The notes: generated by a model not told the origin, from the sequence alone. A stretch of 64,000 nt of DNA from an uncultured Bacteroides sp. (GCA_947574505.1 CANPJW010000011.1:1-64000); one strand, 5' to 3'. Counted from the first letter of the stretch, positions 27,065-37,697 are shown. Numbers and translations are program-made.

Positions 27065-28564
27065 ATGAAAAAGAAACATTTGTATGGTGCCATGTTATGG
27101 GCTTTTCTTGTAACTGCAAACCTATGTACGGGATGTAGTGATGATAACGACTACCCCGATGTAGACGGGCAAAATCCAACAATGACATTAGCAACAGACC
27201 ACATCGAGTCCGGAGCGGGACATCGATTTACTATTGAAGGGACATTAGAAGACAAAGACGGTATTGCTTCTATCAGCCTACAATGTGCCGACCTGCATTT
27301 GAACAAGACAATTGATTTAATCGAAATCTATGGTGCTCCGCAAGAGAGTTATGATTTAAGTTATTACTTTGACATAAACCGAAATGAAATCGGCGAACGT
27401 TTCACAGTCAAAGTTACTGTAACCGATGTAGGAGGACGCAGTATATCTCAAGATGTATTAATCACAATGGACGGAGATTTTGCAGCTCCGGTATTTTCAG
27501 CTGCCCCGGATGCCACTGTTACAGTATTAATGAAAAATGAAACGAAATTCAATCTTCGGTTCACGGCTACAGATGATCGTGCATTGGATTATGTCACAAT
27601 TAATATTCCAGGTATAGACGGGTTTGACAACCGCCGTGTAGATGCTGATGGAAAAAGTTCATTGAACTTTGCCGAAATAATAGTATTCCCCAATGAACCG
27701 AAAAGTTATAATGTGACAATTACCGCTTTTGACAAGAAAGAAAACTCAACCACTACCACCAGTGTATTGAATATCTCAGAAATGCCGGATTTTCCCAAAA
27801 TGTATCTGGCAGATGTGGCAACTGCCGAAGAACTGAATAGTGATATATTCGGGGTACCGATGGTAATTGAACATACAGGTGAATATCAGTATAAAGCAAA
27901 TTATTACTGTCAAAAAGCCGGAACTAAAATATTCTTCTTACCACAAAAGAGTGACTTCACTCCTATTTGTTTCGGGCTTGATCCAGAGGATAACACCAAA
28001 CTGACAGACGATCCCGAAACAGCAATGCCAATCGTACTTGACCAAGCCAATGTTTATTATGAAATTAATATTGATGTGAAGAACAGTACATACAATCTGA
28101 AAACTTACTCAATTGCCGATGCTGTAGACCCCATACCTCACACATACGGTTCTATCAGCCTTGACACATGGGGTGACGGTGGTTCGTGGTTACAGGAATT
28201 CTATTTCGGATATATGACCAGTAGCCCAACTGAAGTCCTGCGTTTCACTCAAGATAAGACCAATCCTCACCTGTTCTATTTGGATACCCCCCTATTCCTG
28301 GAGGCAGGTACTAAAATGAATTTCGTTATTCATAACTGGCACTCTGACGGATGGTGGAATTATTGCACGTGGCGTGTAGACAACTCAGACGAACCGGAGA
28401 TCTTCGGATATTATGGTAAAGAAGCCAAATATACCAATCCGGCATGGACCAAACCCGATCATGTAGGTGACAATTGGGCAAAACCAACAGTGAACGTCAC
28501 AGGGAATTATAAACTTATATTCGACGCTCATTTGGAAAGAGCTAAACTCATTCCGGCCAATTAA
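27065..28564 (+). CDS. Surface glycan-binding lipoprotein candidate (SusE/F position), PUL 2
   Basis: The 499-residue lipoprotein has lipobox LCTGC followed by SDDNDY, an acidic stretch typical of surface-exported Bacteroidota lipoproteins. Residues about 40-250 look like two immunoglobulin-like repeats (IEGTLEDKDGIASISLQC; FTATDDRALDYVTI). The C-terminal part from about 350 is tryptophan-rich (HNWHSDGWWNYCTW), resembling the carbohydrate-binding modules of SusE/SusF-like proteins. No catalytic motif is seen. It is the first gene of the PUL 2 operon, 22 bases before susC. Glycan binding is inferred from position and architecture. Confidence 0.75.
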   Translation: MKKKHLYGAMLWAFLVTANLCTGCSDDNDYPDVDGQNPTMTLATDHIESGAGHRFTIEGTLEDKDGIASISLQCADLHLNKTIDLIEIYGAPQESYDLSYYFDINRNEIGERFTVKVTVTDVGGRSISQDVLITMDGDFAAPVFSAAPDATVTVLMKNETKFNLRFTATDDRALDYVTINIPGIDGFDNRRVDADGKSSLNFAEIIVFPNEPKSYNVTITAFDKKENSTTTTSVLNISEMPDFPKMYLADVATAEELNSDIFGVPMVIEHTGEYQYKANYYCQKAGTKIFFLPQKSDFTPICFGLDPEDNTKLTDDPETAMPIVLDQANVYYEINIDVKNSTYNLKTYSIADAVDPIPHTYGSISLDTWGDGGSWLQEFYFGYMTSSPTEVLRFTQDKTNPHLFYLDTPLFLEAGTKMNFVIHNWHSDGWWNYCTWRVDNSDEPEIFGYYGKEAKYTNPAWTKPDHVGDNWAKPTVNVTGNYKLIFDAHLERAKLIPAN

Positions 28565-28586
28565 CAAGTAACATTAGATTTAAGAT

Positions 28587-31500
28587 ATGAAAAAGCAAAT
28601 ATTATTATTGTGTCTTGCGCTGACAAGTCTATGTAGCTATGCGCAGACCATCACTGTAAAAGGTGTAGTAACCTCGGCTTCAGATAAAGAACCGATGATT
28701 GGTGCAACAGTGCAAGTTAAAGGTACAGGTACAGGTACTATTACAAGTATTGATGGTGATTATTCACTAAACGATGTTGCCAAGGATGCCGTACTTGTGT
28801 TCTCCAGCATAGGATATGAGACTCAAGAAATAAAGGTAAACGGACAAACCGTTATCAATGTAGTGCTGAAAGATGCCAGTGAATTACTGGACGAAGTAGT
28901 GGTTATTGGTTATGGAGCCGTGAAAAAAAGTGACCTGACCAGTTCTATATCTACCGTAAAAGGAAAAGAAATTACCGAAACTGTAACCGGTAATGCAATG
29001 GACGCCTTGCAAGGTAAAATCAACGGTGTTCAAGTAACCAGTGGTGGTGGTCCGGGCGCACAACCAAAAGTTCTAATCCGTGGTGTAACAACAGTAAACG
29101 GAACCGATCCTTTGTATGTAGTAGATGGCATGCCGGTAGGTACAAACATCAACTTCCTAAACAGTAATGACATTGAATCTATGGAAGTTTTAAAAGACGC
29201 TTCGGCTGCTGCCATTTACGGAACACGTGCTTCTAACGGTGTCATTCTAATCACAACCAAAAAAGGAATGGCAGGAAAAACAAATATCAGTTTTAATGCA
29301 TCTGCAGGTTTCCAAACACTGTCAAAACCCAAAATGGCTAATGCCGCCGAATATAAAGAAGTATTCAATACCCGATACACAAATGACGGAGGAACTTCTA
29401 TTTGGAATGATACAGGCGCTACTACCAATCCCGGAGGAACAGACTGGTGGGACGAAGTAATCAACAAAACTGCTTTAGTGCAAAATTACTCACTCAATAT
29501 CTCCGGTGGTTCAGACAAACTGGTTTATAACCTGAGTATGGGTTACTACCGTAACAATTCACAATATGACTATGGTTATTGGGACAAAATCAACACACGC
29601 CTTAATACAGAATATACATTTAATAAATATGTAAAAATGGGTTTCGACATTGCCCCACGTGTAGAATCATGGGATGATACCCCCGATCTTTTTTCAGCTG
29701 CCATGTCTATGGACCCCACAACTCCTATATTCAAGCCGGAAGATCAATGGGTGGATAACGAATTCAATAACTATCAGCGTTCTTACAACAACCAGGAGTG
29801 GAACCCTGCCGGTTCATTGGCTCGCCAAAATTCCCACTCCCGTGAAATGGGTACAATTGTAAATACTTATTTACAGATAAACCCTATTCAAAAACTGACC
29901 CTGCGCACGCAGTTCGGCGCTAATGCACACTTCCGCCGTACAGACAAATTCACTCCTGAATTCTATATTGATGCTTTGGAACAATCTACATTAAGTAATG
30001 TTTCCCGTGAAATGCAGGAATGGCTTGATTGGAACTGGACTAATACTGCTACTTACATCACGACTTTTGCAGAAAAGCATAATATTAATGTAATGGGTGG
30101 CTTTACAGCTGAACGCTTTGCTGAATTCCAATCAAAAGCCTCACGTGACGATGTTCCTAATAATATGGATCAAATGCAGGAAGTAAATGCCGGTACACAA
30201 AACCAAAAGTCAGAAGGTAAAACTGCTTACAGCACATTAGTATCTTATTTAGGACGCGTGATGTATAACTATGACAATCGTTACTATCTAACAGCTTCTA
30301 TTCGTGCAGATGGGTCTTCTCGTTTCCCCAAAGGAAACAAATATGCCATCTTCCCTTCTGTTTCTGCTTCATGGCGTATCATCAGTGAAAGTTTCATGCA
30401 AGACCAGAAGATTTTCAGTAACTTGAAATTACGCGGAGGTTGGGGACGTGTAGGTAATCAAAACATAGATAATGATGCTACGCTGACTTTGTTAGGACAA
30501 TCTGATTATGTATTCGGTACAGCTCCAGGACGTGTTTCAGGTACTATGGTATCAGGCGTTGGCAATAATTTGCTAAAATGGGAAACAGTAGAAGACTGGA
30601 ACGTAGGTGTGGATATGTCCTTCCTTGACTCCCGTCTAGACATGACCTTTGAGTATTTCCAAAAGAAATCTTCTGATATGCTCTATCAGAAACAAAATAT
30701 CTTCGCCATCGGATACCCCGACTGGAACAGTACAGTATGGATGAATATAGGTAGTATGAAAGCTAGCGGTTGGGAATTAAGTCTGAACTGGCACGACAAA
30801 GTAGCAGACTTCCGATATAATGTGGGATTGAACCTTTCCGCAGTGAAAAATAAAGCTGTTAAATTCTCCGGTGACGGTCCTATCCAAACTGGAGGTTTCA
30901 ACAGCGACCAAATTATCCGTAATGAAGACGGTGGCTTGATTTCACGCTTCTACGGCTACGTAGCCGATGGTATTTTCCAAAATTGGGATGAAGTTTATGC
31001 TCACACCAACGAAAATGGCAAGCTGGTACAATCCAATGCCCAACCCGGTGACATTCGCTTTAAGGATTTGAATCATGACGGAGTTCTAGATGAAAATGAT
31101 AAAACATGGATCGGTAACCCATATCCCGATTTGATGGTAGGTTTGAACTTGGGTTTCAGCTATAAAAACATCGATTTCACAGCCAACTTCTATGGTACAT
31201 TCGGTAATGATATTTTCAATAAGACCAAAGGTTTATACTCCGGCGTAAGTGGGCAAAACGTTTGGGCAGGTACATTGCAGAAAGCATGGCATGGCGAAGG
31301 AACCAGCAACGATATTCCTCGTCTGTCCTACAATGATTTGAATCAGAATTACACACGCGTTTCAAGTTTCTTTGTAGAAGACGGCTCTTATATGCGTTGC
31401 AAACTATTACAAGTGGGTTACACACTCCCCAAGAAGTGGTTGAACGGAACCGAATTGCGTCTCTCATTGTCGGCTCAAAATCCTTTCACTATCACCAGCT

Positions 31501-31625
31501 ACTCAGGTATGGATCCTGAACGTCCACAGATTGGTAAAGATGGCAGTGTAATTGAAACCGGTATTGACGGCATCGCTTATCCTAACCCACGTACTTTCTT
31601 ATTTGGAATTGATTTAAAATTTTAA
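28587..31625 (+). CDS. SusC-like TonB-dependent outer-membrane transporter, PUL 2
   Basis: The 1012-residue TonB-dependent importer has a signal peptide ending CSYAQ, a carboxypeptidase-regulatory-like domain (VKGVVTSASDKEPMIGATV), TonB box LLDEVVVIGYG, and a plug with the SusC signature MEVLKDASAAAIYGTRASNG. The barrel ends FLFGIDLKF. Length and domains are normal. It is 17 bases before the SusD gene and probably imports oligosaccharides released by the surface GH30 enzyme encoded downstream. Confidence 0.95.
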   Translation: MKKQILLLCLALTSLCSYAQTITVKGVVTSASDKEPMIGATVQVKGTGTGTITSIDGDYSLNDVAKDAVLVFSSIGYETQEIKVNGQTVINVVLKDASELLDEVVVIGYGAVKKSDLTSSISTVKGKEITETVTGNAMDALQGKINGVQVTSGGGPGAQPKVLIRGVTTVNGTDPLYVVDGMPVGTNINFLNSNDIESMEVLKDASAAAIYGTRASNGVILITTKKGMAGKTNISFNASAGFQTLSKPKMANAAEYKEVFNTRYTNDGGTSIWNDTGATTNPGGTDWWDEVINKTALVQNYSLNISGGSDKLVYNLSMGYYRNNSQYDYGYWDKINTRLNTEYTFNKYVKMGFDIAPRVESWDDTPDLFSAAMSMDPTTPIFKPEDQWVDNEFNNYQRSYNNQEWNPAGSLARQNSHSREMGTIVNTYLQINPIQKLTLRTQFGANAHFRRTDKFTPEFYIDALEQSTLSNVSREMQEWLDWNWTNTATYITTFAEKHNINVMGGFTAERFAEFQSKASRDDVPNNMDQMQEVNAGTQNQKSEGKTAYSTLVSYLGRVMYNYDNRYYLTASIRADGSSRFPKGNKYAIFPSVSASWRIISESFMQDQKIFSNLKLRGGWGRVGNQNIDNDATLTLLGQSDYVFGTAPGRVSGTMVSGVGNNLLKWETVEDWNVGVDMSFLDSRLDMTFEYFQKKSSDMLYQKQNIFAIGYPDWNSTVWMNIGSMKASGWELSLNWHDKVADFRYNVGLNLSAVKNKAVKFSGDGPIQTGGFNSDQIIRNEDGGLISRFYGYVADGIFQNWDEVYAHTNENGKLVQSNAQPGDIRFKDLNHDGVLDENDKTWIGNPYPDLMVGLNLGFSYKNIDFTANFYGTFGNDIFNKTKGLYSGVSGQNVWAGTLQKAWHGEGTSNDIPRLSYNDLNQNYTRVSSFFVEDGSYMRCKLLQVGYTLPKKWLNGTELRLSLSAQNPFTITSYSGMDPERPQIGKDGSVIETGIDGIAYPNPRTFLFGIDLKF

Positions 31626-31642
31626 CCCTCAAGGTATAAACC

Positions 31643-33301
31643 ATGAAAAAGATATTAACAATATTAACAATGATTGCCTCGCTGACATTCACTTCTTGTG
31701 AGGATTTCCTAACAGAGGAAGTGCGCGGGCAACAAAATTTGGATACTTATTTCCAAAGTGCAGAAGAAGCCGAAGCATTTATTACTGGTTGTTACCAGGC
31801 CATTACTTTTGGCGGATGGTGGAATATCAACACAGTATGGTTGCTTTCCGAGATGTGTAGTGATGACGGTTGGATGGGCAATACCAGCCAAAGTCAAAGT
31901 GACTATATTTCTTTGGCCCACTATCAAGGTACCGGACAAAGCAATGGTGCCATCTCCAACTTTTGGCAGTATCGATACAAAGGCATTCTACGTTGCAATA
32001 TCGCAGTGGAACGCATTTCACAAGCTGATTTCTCAGATGAAGAAATGAAGAACCGGCTTGTAGCCGAAGCACGTTTTCTCCGTGGATACTTCTATTTTGA
32101 ACTTGTGAAGAATTTTGGTGGTGTGCCTCTCATTACAGGCTTCCTGTTGCCCGAAGAAATACAAGGTATTACCCGCGCTTCGGCCGAAGATGTATATAAG
32201 TTCATTGAAGATGATTTAAAAGCCGCTGCTGATGTGTTGCCACAACGTAGTCAATATGCTGCTACAGATATGGGACGCGCTACCCGTGGAGCTGCATTAG
32301 GCCTATTGGGAAAGGTTTACCTCTACCAAAGCAAATGGCAAGAGGCACATGATGTATTGAAAACAGTCATCGACGAAGGTGAATATAAATTACTCGACAA
32401 CTTCGGTGATGTATGGGATGTTGACCATAACAATAGCGAAGAAAGTCTGTTTGAAGTACAATATATGTATGATGGAACTTATGCATTGGGTGGTTCTTTG
32501 ACTGTTATTACCGGTGCCCGTAGTGGTCCCGGCGACGGATGGTCTTGGGGACAGCCAACCGCTAACCTCGAACAAGCCTACATCGATGCAGGAGATACAG
32601 AACGTTTACGTTGGACTATCATTAAAACCGGTTGTACAGAAATTGCCGGAGAGAATAACTTCGACAAATTCGTTGAAAACAACACAAAAATCGCCAATTA
32701 TAAAGATTATATCGAAAAGTACGGTTGGGATCCCGAATGTTATATTATAGATCCGTCACAACATAAATCAGCACGTATTGTCCGGAAGTATTTTGTACCT
32801 ATTGAAAAACGTCCGGAAGTATACAATATCGACAAAATTCCATTAGATCATCGTATCTTACGCTATGCAGATGTATTGTTGATGTATGCTGAAGCCTGCA
32901 ACGAATTGGGCGAAGATGGTACAGCACGTACCTACCTTAATGAGGTACGGAATCGTGTAAAATTACCTGCTGTCACATCCAGTGGGAACGAGCTTCGCAA
33001 AGCTATCCGGCTAGAACGTCGTTTGGAACTGGCATGGGAACAAAACAGAATCTATGATATCCGCCGTTGGACAGATGACAATGGCAAGAAAATGATTTGT
33101 AACCTGATGGGAGCAAACGGTACATTTGTAAAATACAATACAGATCCCGCTACCCGCGACATTTACGAATGGGAAAATCAAGGTGAGGCAAGTGATAAAG
33201 GAATCAGCTTCAACGAAAACCGGGATATGGTATTCCCGATACCTTTATATGAGATTACAATGTCTAATGGTTCTATCACCCAAAATCCGGGCTGGAATTA
33301 A
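31643..33301 (+). CDS. SusD-like substrate-binding lipoprotein, PUL 2
   Basis: The 552-residue SusD/RagB lipoprotein has lipobox LTFTSC at about residues 14-19, then the typical EDFLTEEVRG start and TPR-like helices. The C-terminal LRYADVLLMYAEACNELG and IRLERRLELAWEQNRIYDIRRW blocks are standard for the family. It partners the adjacent SusC as an outer-membrane lid. A rho-independent hairpin follows, so the GH30 genes may be expressed at a lower level. Confidence 0.95.
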   Translation: MKKILTILTMIASLTFTSCEDFLTEEVRGQQNLDTYFQSAEEAEAFITGCYQAITFGGWWNINTVWLLSEMCSDDGWMGNTSQSQSDYISLAHYQGTGQSNGAISNFWQYRYKGILRCNIAVERISQADFSDEEMKNRLVAEARFLRGYFYFELVKNFGGVPLITGFLLPEEIQGITRASAEDVYKFIEDDLKAAADVLPQRSQYAATDMGRATRGAALGLLGKVYLYQSKWQEAHDVLKTVIDEGEYKLLDNFGDVWDVDHNNSEESLFEVQYMYDGTYALGGSLTVITGARSGPGDGWSWGQPTANLEQAYIDAGDTERLRWTIIKTGCTEIAGENNFDKFVENNTKIANYKDYIEKYGWDPECYIIDPSQHKSARIVRKYFVPIEKRPEVYNIDKIPLDHRILRYADVLLMYAEACNELGEDGTARTYLNEVRNRVKLPAVTSSGNELRKAIRLERRLELAWEQNRIYDIRRWTDDNGKKMICNLMGANGTFVKYNTDPATRDIYEWENQGEASDKGISFNENRDMVFPIPLYEITMSNGSITQNPGWN

Positions 33302-33362
33302 TCATTTTCCAAAAAGAACAGATTGTTACAGGAATTAAACATTCAATAGGTCTTTATATTCT

Positions 33363-33402
33363 GTCGCGGATAGTTTGCTAGGATTATCCGCGACTATTTT
33401 TT
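33363..33402 (+). terminator. Rho-independent terminator after PUL 2 susD
   Basis: A perfect 10-bp stem (GTCGCGGATA at 33363-33372 with TATCCGCGAC at 33385-33394) is followed by a T-rich run to 33402. It lies between susD and the GH30 genes on the same strand, so it is likely partial. Confidence 0.85.
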
Positions 33403-33417
33403 AATCCATCTAAAACA

Positions 33418-35016
33418 ATGAAACTAAAATATATTTTTACTCTTCCACTGTTCTTTTCTACTGTAGCCTGCAGTGACGATTCTCCCCAAACACCGGATAC
33501 ATCGGGGCAACCGGACAGCAGCATAAACGTAGAAAAAACAGTAACCATAGATGCCGGACAATCTTTTCAGACTCTGACAGGATTTGGCGCATCAGATTGT
33601 TGGGCACCTGCCTTCGTAGGAAAAAGCTGGATAACGAATCGTGACAAAATCAGTGAACTGCTATTCTCTTCTGAAATACAATCAGGACAACCTAAAGGTA
33701 TAGGACTCTCCATGTGGCGTGTGAATCTAGGTGGTGGCAGTGCAGAACAAGGTGAAGCAAGTGGAATAGAAGACAAATCACGCAGAGCAGAATCTTATCT
33801 GACTGATGACTTAACATTAGACTGGACACGCTGTAAAGGGCAGCGCTACTTCTTGCAGCGCGCCAAAGAGTTTGGTTGTCAGAGTATAGTACTTTTCAGC
33901 AATACCCCTCCTGTACAATATACCTCCAACGGAAAAGGATTCTCCAATAGCGGAGGAGTTTCTAATTTGAAGGATGAATGTTATACGGACTTTGCCAGAT
34001 ACATGTCAGATGTAGCAAAATACTATGTAAACGAAGGATATCCAGTGACACATATCTCACCAGTTAACGAACCCCAATATAATTGGGACAGCGGCCAGGA
34101 AGGCAGCGGATGGACTAATGATGAAGTAGCCAGACTTATACGTGAATTGGATACCGCCATCACTTCTGCCGGTCTTTCTATTGATATTCTTCCAGGGGAA
34201 TCTGGAGATTATGAATATCTCTACAAATTTAAGAATGATGCCGCCCATAGTAACGTACTTTCAGCATTTTTCACACCTGGAACTTCCACCTATATAGGCA
34301 ACCTGACTCATGTAAAGAAACTTATCTGCGGCCACAGCTACTGGACAGATGGCACATGGGATGGTATGCGTAATGTCCGGAAACAACTGGCCCAAGCAGC
34401 CCAACAATATGATGTAGAAATATGGCAAAGTGAGTGGAGTATGTTAGGCGACGGATACAGCTCTTCCGAGTTTATAGGCTATGACCAAGCAACCGAAATG
34501 GACATTGCACTTTATATGTCAAAAGTAATACACAATGACCTAACTATAGCAGGAGTTTCCTCCTGGAGTTACTGGACCTCAATGGATATCCCCCGCTGGG
34601 GACACAAAAACCGCTTCTTACTGATTTCACTGGAACCCTCCGATGGAGTTTATGGGGATATAGAGAAAGAAGGCACTTATAAAGCTACTCCCACACTTTG
34701 GGTATTAGGTAACTACAGCCTATTCATCCGACCGGGTTATCGCCGTATCATGCTTAACATGAATGAATCATCCAGTTTCTTCGGGTCAGCATGGATTTCA
34801 CCGAAAAAAGATAAAATTGTTGCTGTTTATACCAATCTATCAGAAAAAGGAGTCCGGCTAAACGAAATTCATAAAGAATGGGTAAGTGAAATAAGCTCCA
34901 TCACTACTTATACAACAACAAATAACAAAAATTTGCAAGAGGTACACGTCACGGCAGACCAACAAGTAATTGTGCCTTCGGAAAGTGTTACAACTGTCAT
35001 TTATAATCTGAAATAA
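33418..35016 (+). CDS. GH30 family endo-glycanase, surface lipoprotein
   Basis: This clan GH-A retaining glycosidase has 532 residues. Lipobox TVAC is followed by SDDSPQTPD, an acidic signal suggesting display on the cell surface. GH30 landmarks are GFGASDCW, the acid/base glutamate E218 (SPVNEPQYNW) and the nucleophile E339 (IWQSEW), followed by a C-terminal beta-sandwich. Characterised GH30 members include beta-1,6-glucanases, endo-beta-1,6-galactanases and xylanases, and the sequence does not let me choose among them. Surface placement next to susCD suggests that it makes the first cuts in the polysaccharide. Confidence 0.87.
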   Translation: MKLKYIFTLPLFFSTVACSDDSPQTPDTSGQPDSSINVEKTVTIDAGQSFQTLTGFGASDCWAPAFVGKSWITNRDKISELLFSSEIQSGQPKGIGLSMWRVNLGGGSAEQGEASGIEDKSRRAESYLTDDLTLDWTRCKGQRYFLQRAKEFGCQSIVLFSNTPPVQYTSNGKGFSNSGGVSNLKDECYTDFARYMSDVAKYYVNEGYPVTHISPVNEPQYNWDSGQEGSGWTNDEVARLIRELDTAITSAGLSIDILPGESGDYEYLYKFKNDAAHSNVLSAFFTPGTSTYIGNLTHVKKLICGHSYWTDGTWDGMRNVRKQLAQAAQQYDVEIWQSEWSMLGDGYSSSEFIGYDQATEMDIALYMSKVIHNDLTIAGVSSWSYWTSMDIPRWGHKNRFLLISLEPSDGVYGDIEKEGTYKATPTLWVLGNYSLFIRPGYRRIMLNMNESSSFFGSAWISPKKDKIVAVYTNLSEKGVRLNEIHKEWVSEISSITTYTTTNNKNLQEVHVTADQQVIVPSESVTTVIYNLK

Positions 35017-35028
35017 TCCCTCAACTTT

Positions 35029-36594
35029 ATGAAATACAAAGCATTATTATTCTCTTTATTTGCAACAGCAAACCTGTTTGCTCAACATCCTGCCATTCAC
35101 TTTGAAATAGAAACAGACCAACCCTGTCAAACCATGGACTATTTCGGAGCATCAGACTGTTGGAGCATGCAATTTATCGGCTTATGGCCGCAAGAAAAAC
35201 AAAACCAAGTAGCCGACTGGCTGTTCAGTACGGAAAACCATGAAAACGGACAACCTAAAGGAATCGGCTTGTCTTTATGGCGTTTCAATGTAGGAGCCGG
35301 AAGTGCGGAACAAGGAGAAGCCAGCCAGATAGCCTCTCCCTGGATGCGCACCGAATGTTTCCTTCAGGCAGATGGTAACTATAATTGGAATAAACAACAA
35401 GGGCAGCGCAACTTCCTGCGTCTGGCAAAAGAACGGGGTGTAAACAAATTTTTGGCATTTCTTAATTCACCTCCCGTATATTTCACACAAAACGGTCTTG
35501 CCACCAACACAGGCCGTGGAGGAACCTTAAACTTAAAGGAAGAGCATTATAAGAATTTTGCCCGTTTTCTTGCCAATGTCATAAAAGGGGTGGAGAAACA
35601 CGATGGAATCAAGTTCAATTACCTCTGTCCATTCAATGAACCCGATGGGCATTGGAACTGGATTGGCCCCAAACAAGAAGGTACACCGGCTACCAACCGC
35701 GAAATAGCCCGTGCCATACGCCTCATCAGTAAAGAGTTCGTAAATAACCAAATTGACACACAGATTCTAGTCAATGAGTCCTCTGACTATCGTTGTATGT
35801 TCGATACTCACATGACTAATTGGGAACGGGGGTATCAAATCCAGTCTTTCTTTAATCCGGACAGTACAGCCACCTATCTGGGTGATACTCCCAATGTTCC
35901 CCGGCTGATGGTAGGGCATAGTTATTGGACTAATACTCCTCTGAATAATTTACACGATATCCGTTGTCAATTAAAAGATACTTTAGACAAGTATAAGGTG
36001 GATTTCTGGCAGACAGAAACCTGTATCATGGGCAATGACGAAGAAATCGGCGGAGGCGGAGGATATGACTTCACCATGAAGACAGCATTATATGTAGCAC
36101 GGATCATTCATCATGACATTGTATATGCAGGTGCTCGCAGTTGGCAATGGTGGCGATCTATCGGTGGAGATTATAAAGACGGATTAATCCGTGAGTATAG
36201 TGATCCGACTTTTCTGAATGGTGAGGTGAAAGACTCCAAATTAATGTGGGCTTTGGGAAACTACAGTAGATTTATACGCCCGGGAGCTGTTCGGAAAGCA
36301 ATTATAGCCAAAGACAACCAAGGGAAAATCATTCCTGAAGGCGATACGGATGTAACCGGACTAATGTGTTCAGCATACCAAAATACAGACGGAAAGGAGG
36401 TTTTCGTTATGATTAATTATGCAGCGGAAGATAAAGAGTTTACTTTCTATCAGCGTAACGGAATTATAAAAAACTGGACAATCTATCGTACTTCGGATAA
36501 AGATGGAGAGAATCTTCTACCGGTAGGAAGCATCAAAAACCATGAAAAAGTTGTGATCCCGGCACGTTCCATTATTACGTTGGTCACTCAATAA
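35029..36594 (+). CDS. GH30 family glycosidase, periplasmic paralogue
   Basis: This is a second GH30 enzyme of 521 residues, related to the preceding one along its length (shared FGASDCW, QPKGIGLS, GSAEQGEAS). It has a cleavable signal peptide (ending ANLFAQ) rather than a lipobox. Acid/base is E204 (CPFNEPDGHW) and nucleophile E330 (FWQTETCIMG). It begins 12 bases after the first copy. The pair looks like a tandem duplication that diverged in location: one surface enzyme and one soluble periplasmic enzyme finishing imported oligosaccharides. The substrate is probably the same beta-linked polymer. Confidence 0.87.
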   Translation: MKYKALLFSLFATANLFAQHPAIHFEIETDQPCQTMDYFGASDCWSMQFIGLWPQEKQNQVADWLFSTENHENGQPKGIGLSLWRFNVGAGSAEQGEASQIASPWMRTECFLQADGNYNWNKQQGQRNFLRLAKERGVNKFLAFLNSPPVYFTQNGLATNTGRGGTLNLKEEHYKNFARFLANVIKGVEKHDGIKFNYLCPFNEPDGHWNWIGPKQEGTPATNREIARAIRLISKEFVNNQIDTQILVNESSDYRCMFDTHMTNWERGYQIQSFFNPDSTATYLGDTPNVPRLMVGHSYWTNTPLNNLHDIRCQLKDTLDKYKVDFWQTETCIMGNDEEIGGGGGYDFTMKTALYVARIIHHDIVYAGARSWQWWRSIGGDYKDGLIREYSDPTFLNGEVKDSKLMWALGNYSRFIRPGAVRKAIIAKDNQGKIIPEGDTDVTGLMCSAYQNTDGKEVFVMINYAAEDKEFTFYQRNGIIKNWTIYRTSDKDGENLLPVGSIKNHEKVVIPARSIITLVTQ

Positions 36595-36614
36595 TACTCC
36601 AATATATAAAGAAA

Positions 36615-36646
36615 TAAGGTTGGCTCTTTGTGAAGAGTTCAGCCTT
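36615..36646. terminator. Bidirectional hairpin between GH30 and the LacI regulator
   Basis: AAGG..GGCTCTT and AAGAG..CAGCCTT form an imperfect stem around TGTG, between convergent genes. Confidence 0.6.
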
Positions 36647-36674
36647 ATTCTCTTCTTAAAATACATTTCGGTTC

Positions 36675-37697
36675 TCAATCCTTCCTTTTTATACTGCTTT
36701 CCCTCACCTGCAAACAAGTAGGAATAATGATTTGCCTGATTTTTTTATCTCCCTTAATCTTATCAATCAACATCTGACATGCGGCTTCCCCCATCTTATA
36801 AGTCTGATGCGAGACGGCCGAAAGGCGAGGCACTACATAATTGGCATGTTGCTCATCTGTATACCCAATAAGCGCTATATCCTGAGGAATACGAAGATTA
36901 TGATTTCTAATCACTTCCATAGCGGCAAATGCCAATGTATCATTCATGGCAAGAATTGCATCGGGAGGCTCCGGAAGCGATAATAAAATTTCTGTAGCTA
37001 TTTTCCCTTCTTCAAAATCAATTTTCCGACACACAACCAAATCTTTCTCAATAGGTATCTTATTTTCCCTTAACGCTTCAAGGTAACCATGTTTTCTCTT
37101 TCTTACTATATCCAGATGGTTTGCACCACCGATAAAAGCAATCCGTTTGCTTCCATGATCCAACAAGTGCTGTGTCGCCATCTGAGCAGAATATACTCCA
37201 TCAGCCACTACCGTAGAAAAACGGTCAGGCATGCAAACACGATCAAATAGAACAAGCGGCATATTCATATCATCCAAACTCAACCAATGGGCATAATCTG
37301 TTGTTTCTTGAGATAAACAACCTATAATACCTTCCACATGCATATTGACCAAATTCTCAATATTTCTTTTCTCATGGTCGTATGACTCATGGGAAGTCGT
37401 GATGATAACAAAATAGCCGTTTGCTATAGCGGTATCTTCTATACCACTTAAAATAGACGCAAAGAAATGAGTAACAATATCAGGTACAATTACTCCAATG
37501 GTACGGGGAGTATTTTTCCGGAGACTCATAGCAAAAGGATTGGGGTGATAATTCATCTCTTTTGCCAATTTTTGAGCTTTAATACAAAGTTCCCGACTGA
37601 TTTCGGGACTATTTTTCAAGGCACGGGATACTGTAGGTATGGATACACCTAATATCTGTGCCAAATCTTTCAATGAAGTACGTCTCGATTCTGCCAT
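36675..37697 (-). CDS. LacI family transcriptional regulator
   Basis: The 340-residue repressor has an N-terminal LacI HTH (SLKDLAQILGVSIPTVSRAL, residues about 8-27) with hinge helix (NPFAMSLRKNTPRTIGVIVPD), then a periplasmic-binding-protein-like effector domain. Effector-domain features such as PDAILAMNDTLAFAAMEVI and LIGYTDE are normal. It is transcribed convergently with the GH30 genes and lies downstream of ahpF behind an inverted repeat. Its target is not clear. Control of PUL 2 or of a distant sugar locus is possible, since HTCS proteins usually regulate such PULs. Confidence 0.9.
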   Translation of the reverse strand: MAESRRTSLKDLAQILGVSIPTVSRALKNSPEISRELCIKAQKLAKEMNYHPNPFAMSLRKNTPRTIGVIVPDIVTHFFASILSGIEDTAIANGYFVIITTSHESYDHEKRNIENLVNMHVEGIIGCLSQETTDYAHWLSLDDMNMPLVLFDRVCMPDRFSTVVADGVYSAQMATQHLLDHGSKRIAFIGGANHLDIVRKRKHGYLEALRENKIPIEKDLVVCRKIDFEEGKIATEILLSLPEPPDAILAMNDTLAFAAMEVIRNHNLRIPQDIALIGYTDEQHANYVVPRLSAVSHQTYKMGEAACQMLIDKIKGDKKIRQIIIPTCLQVRESSIKRKD

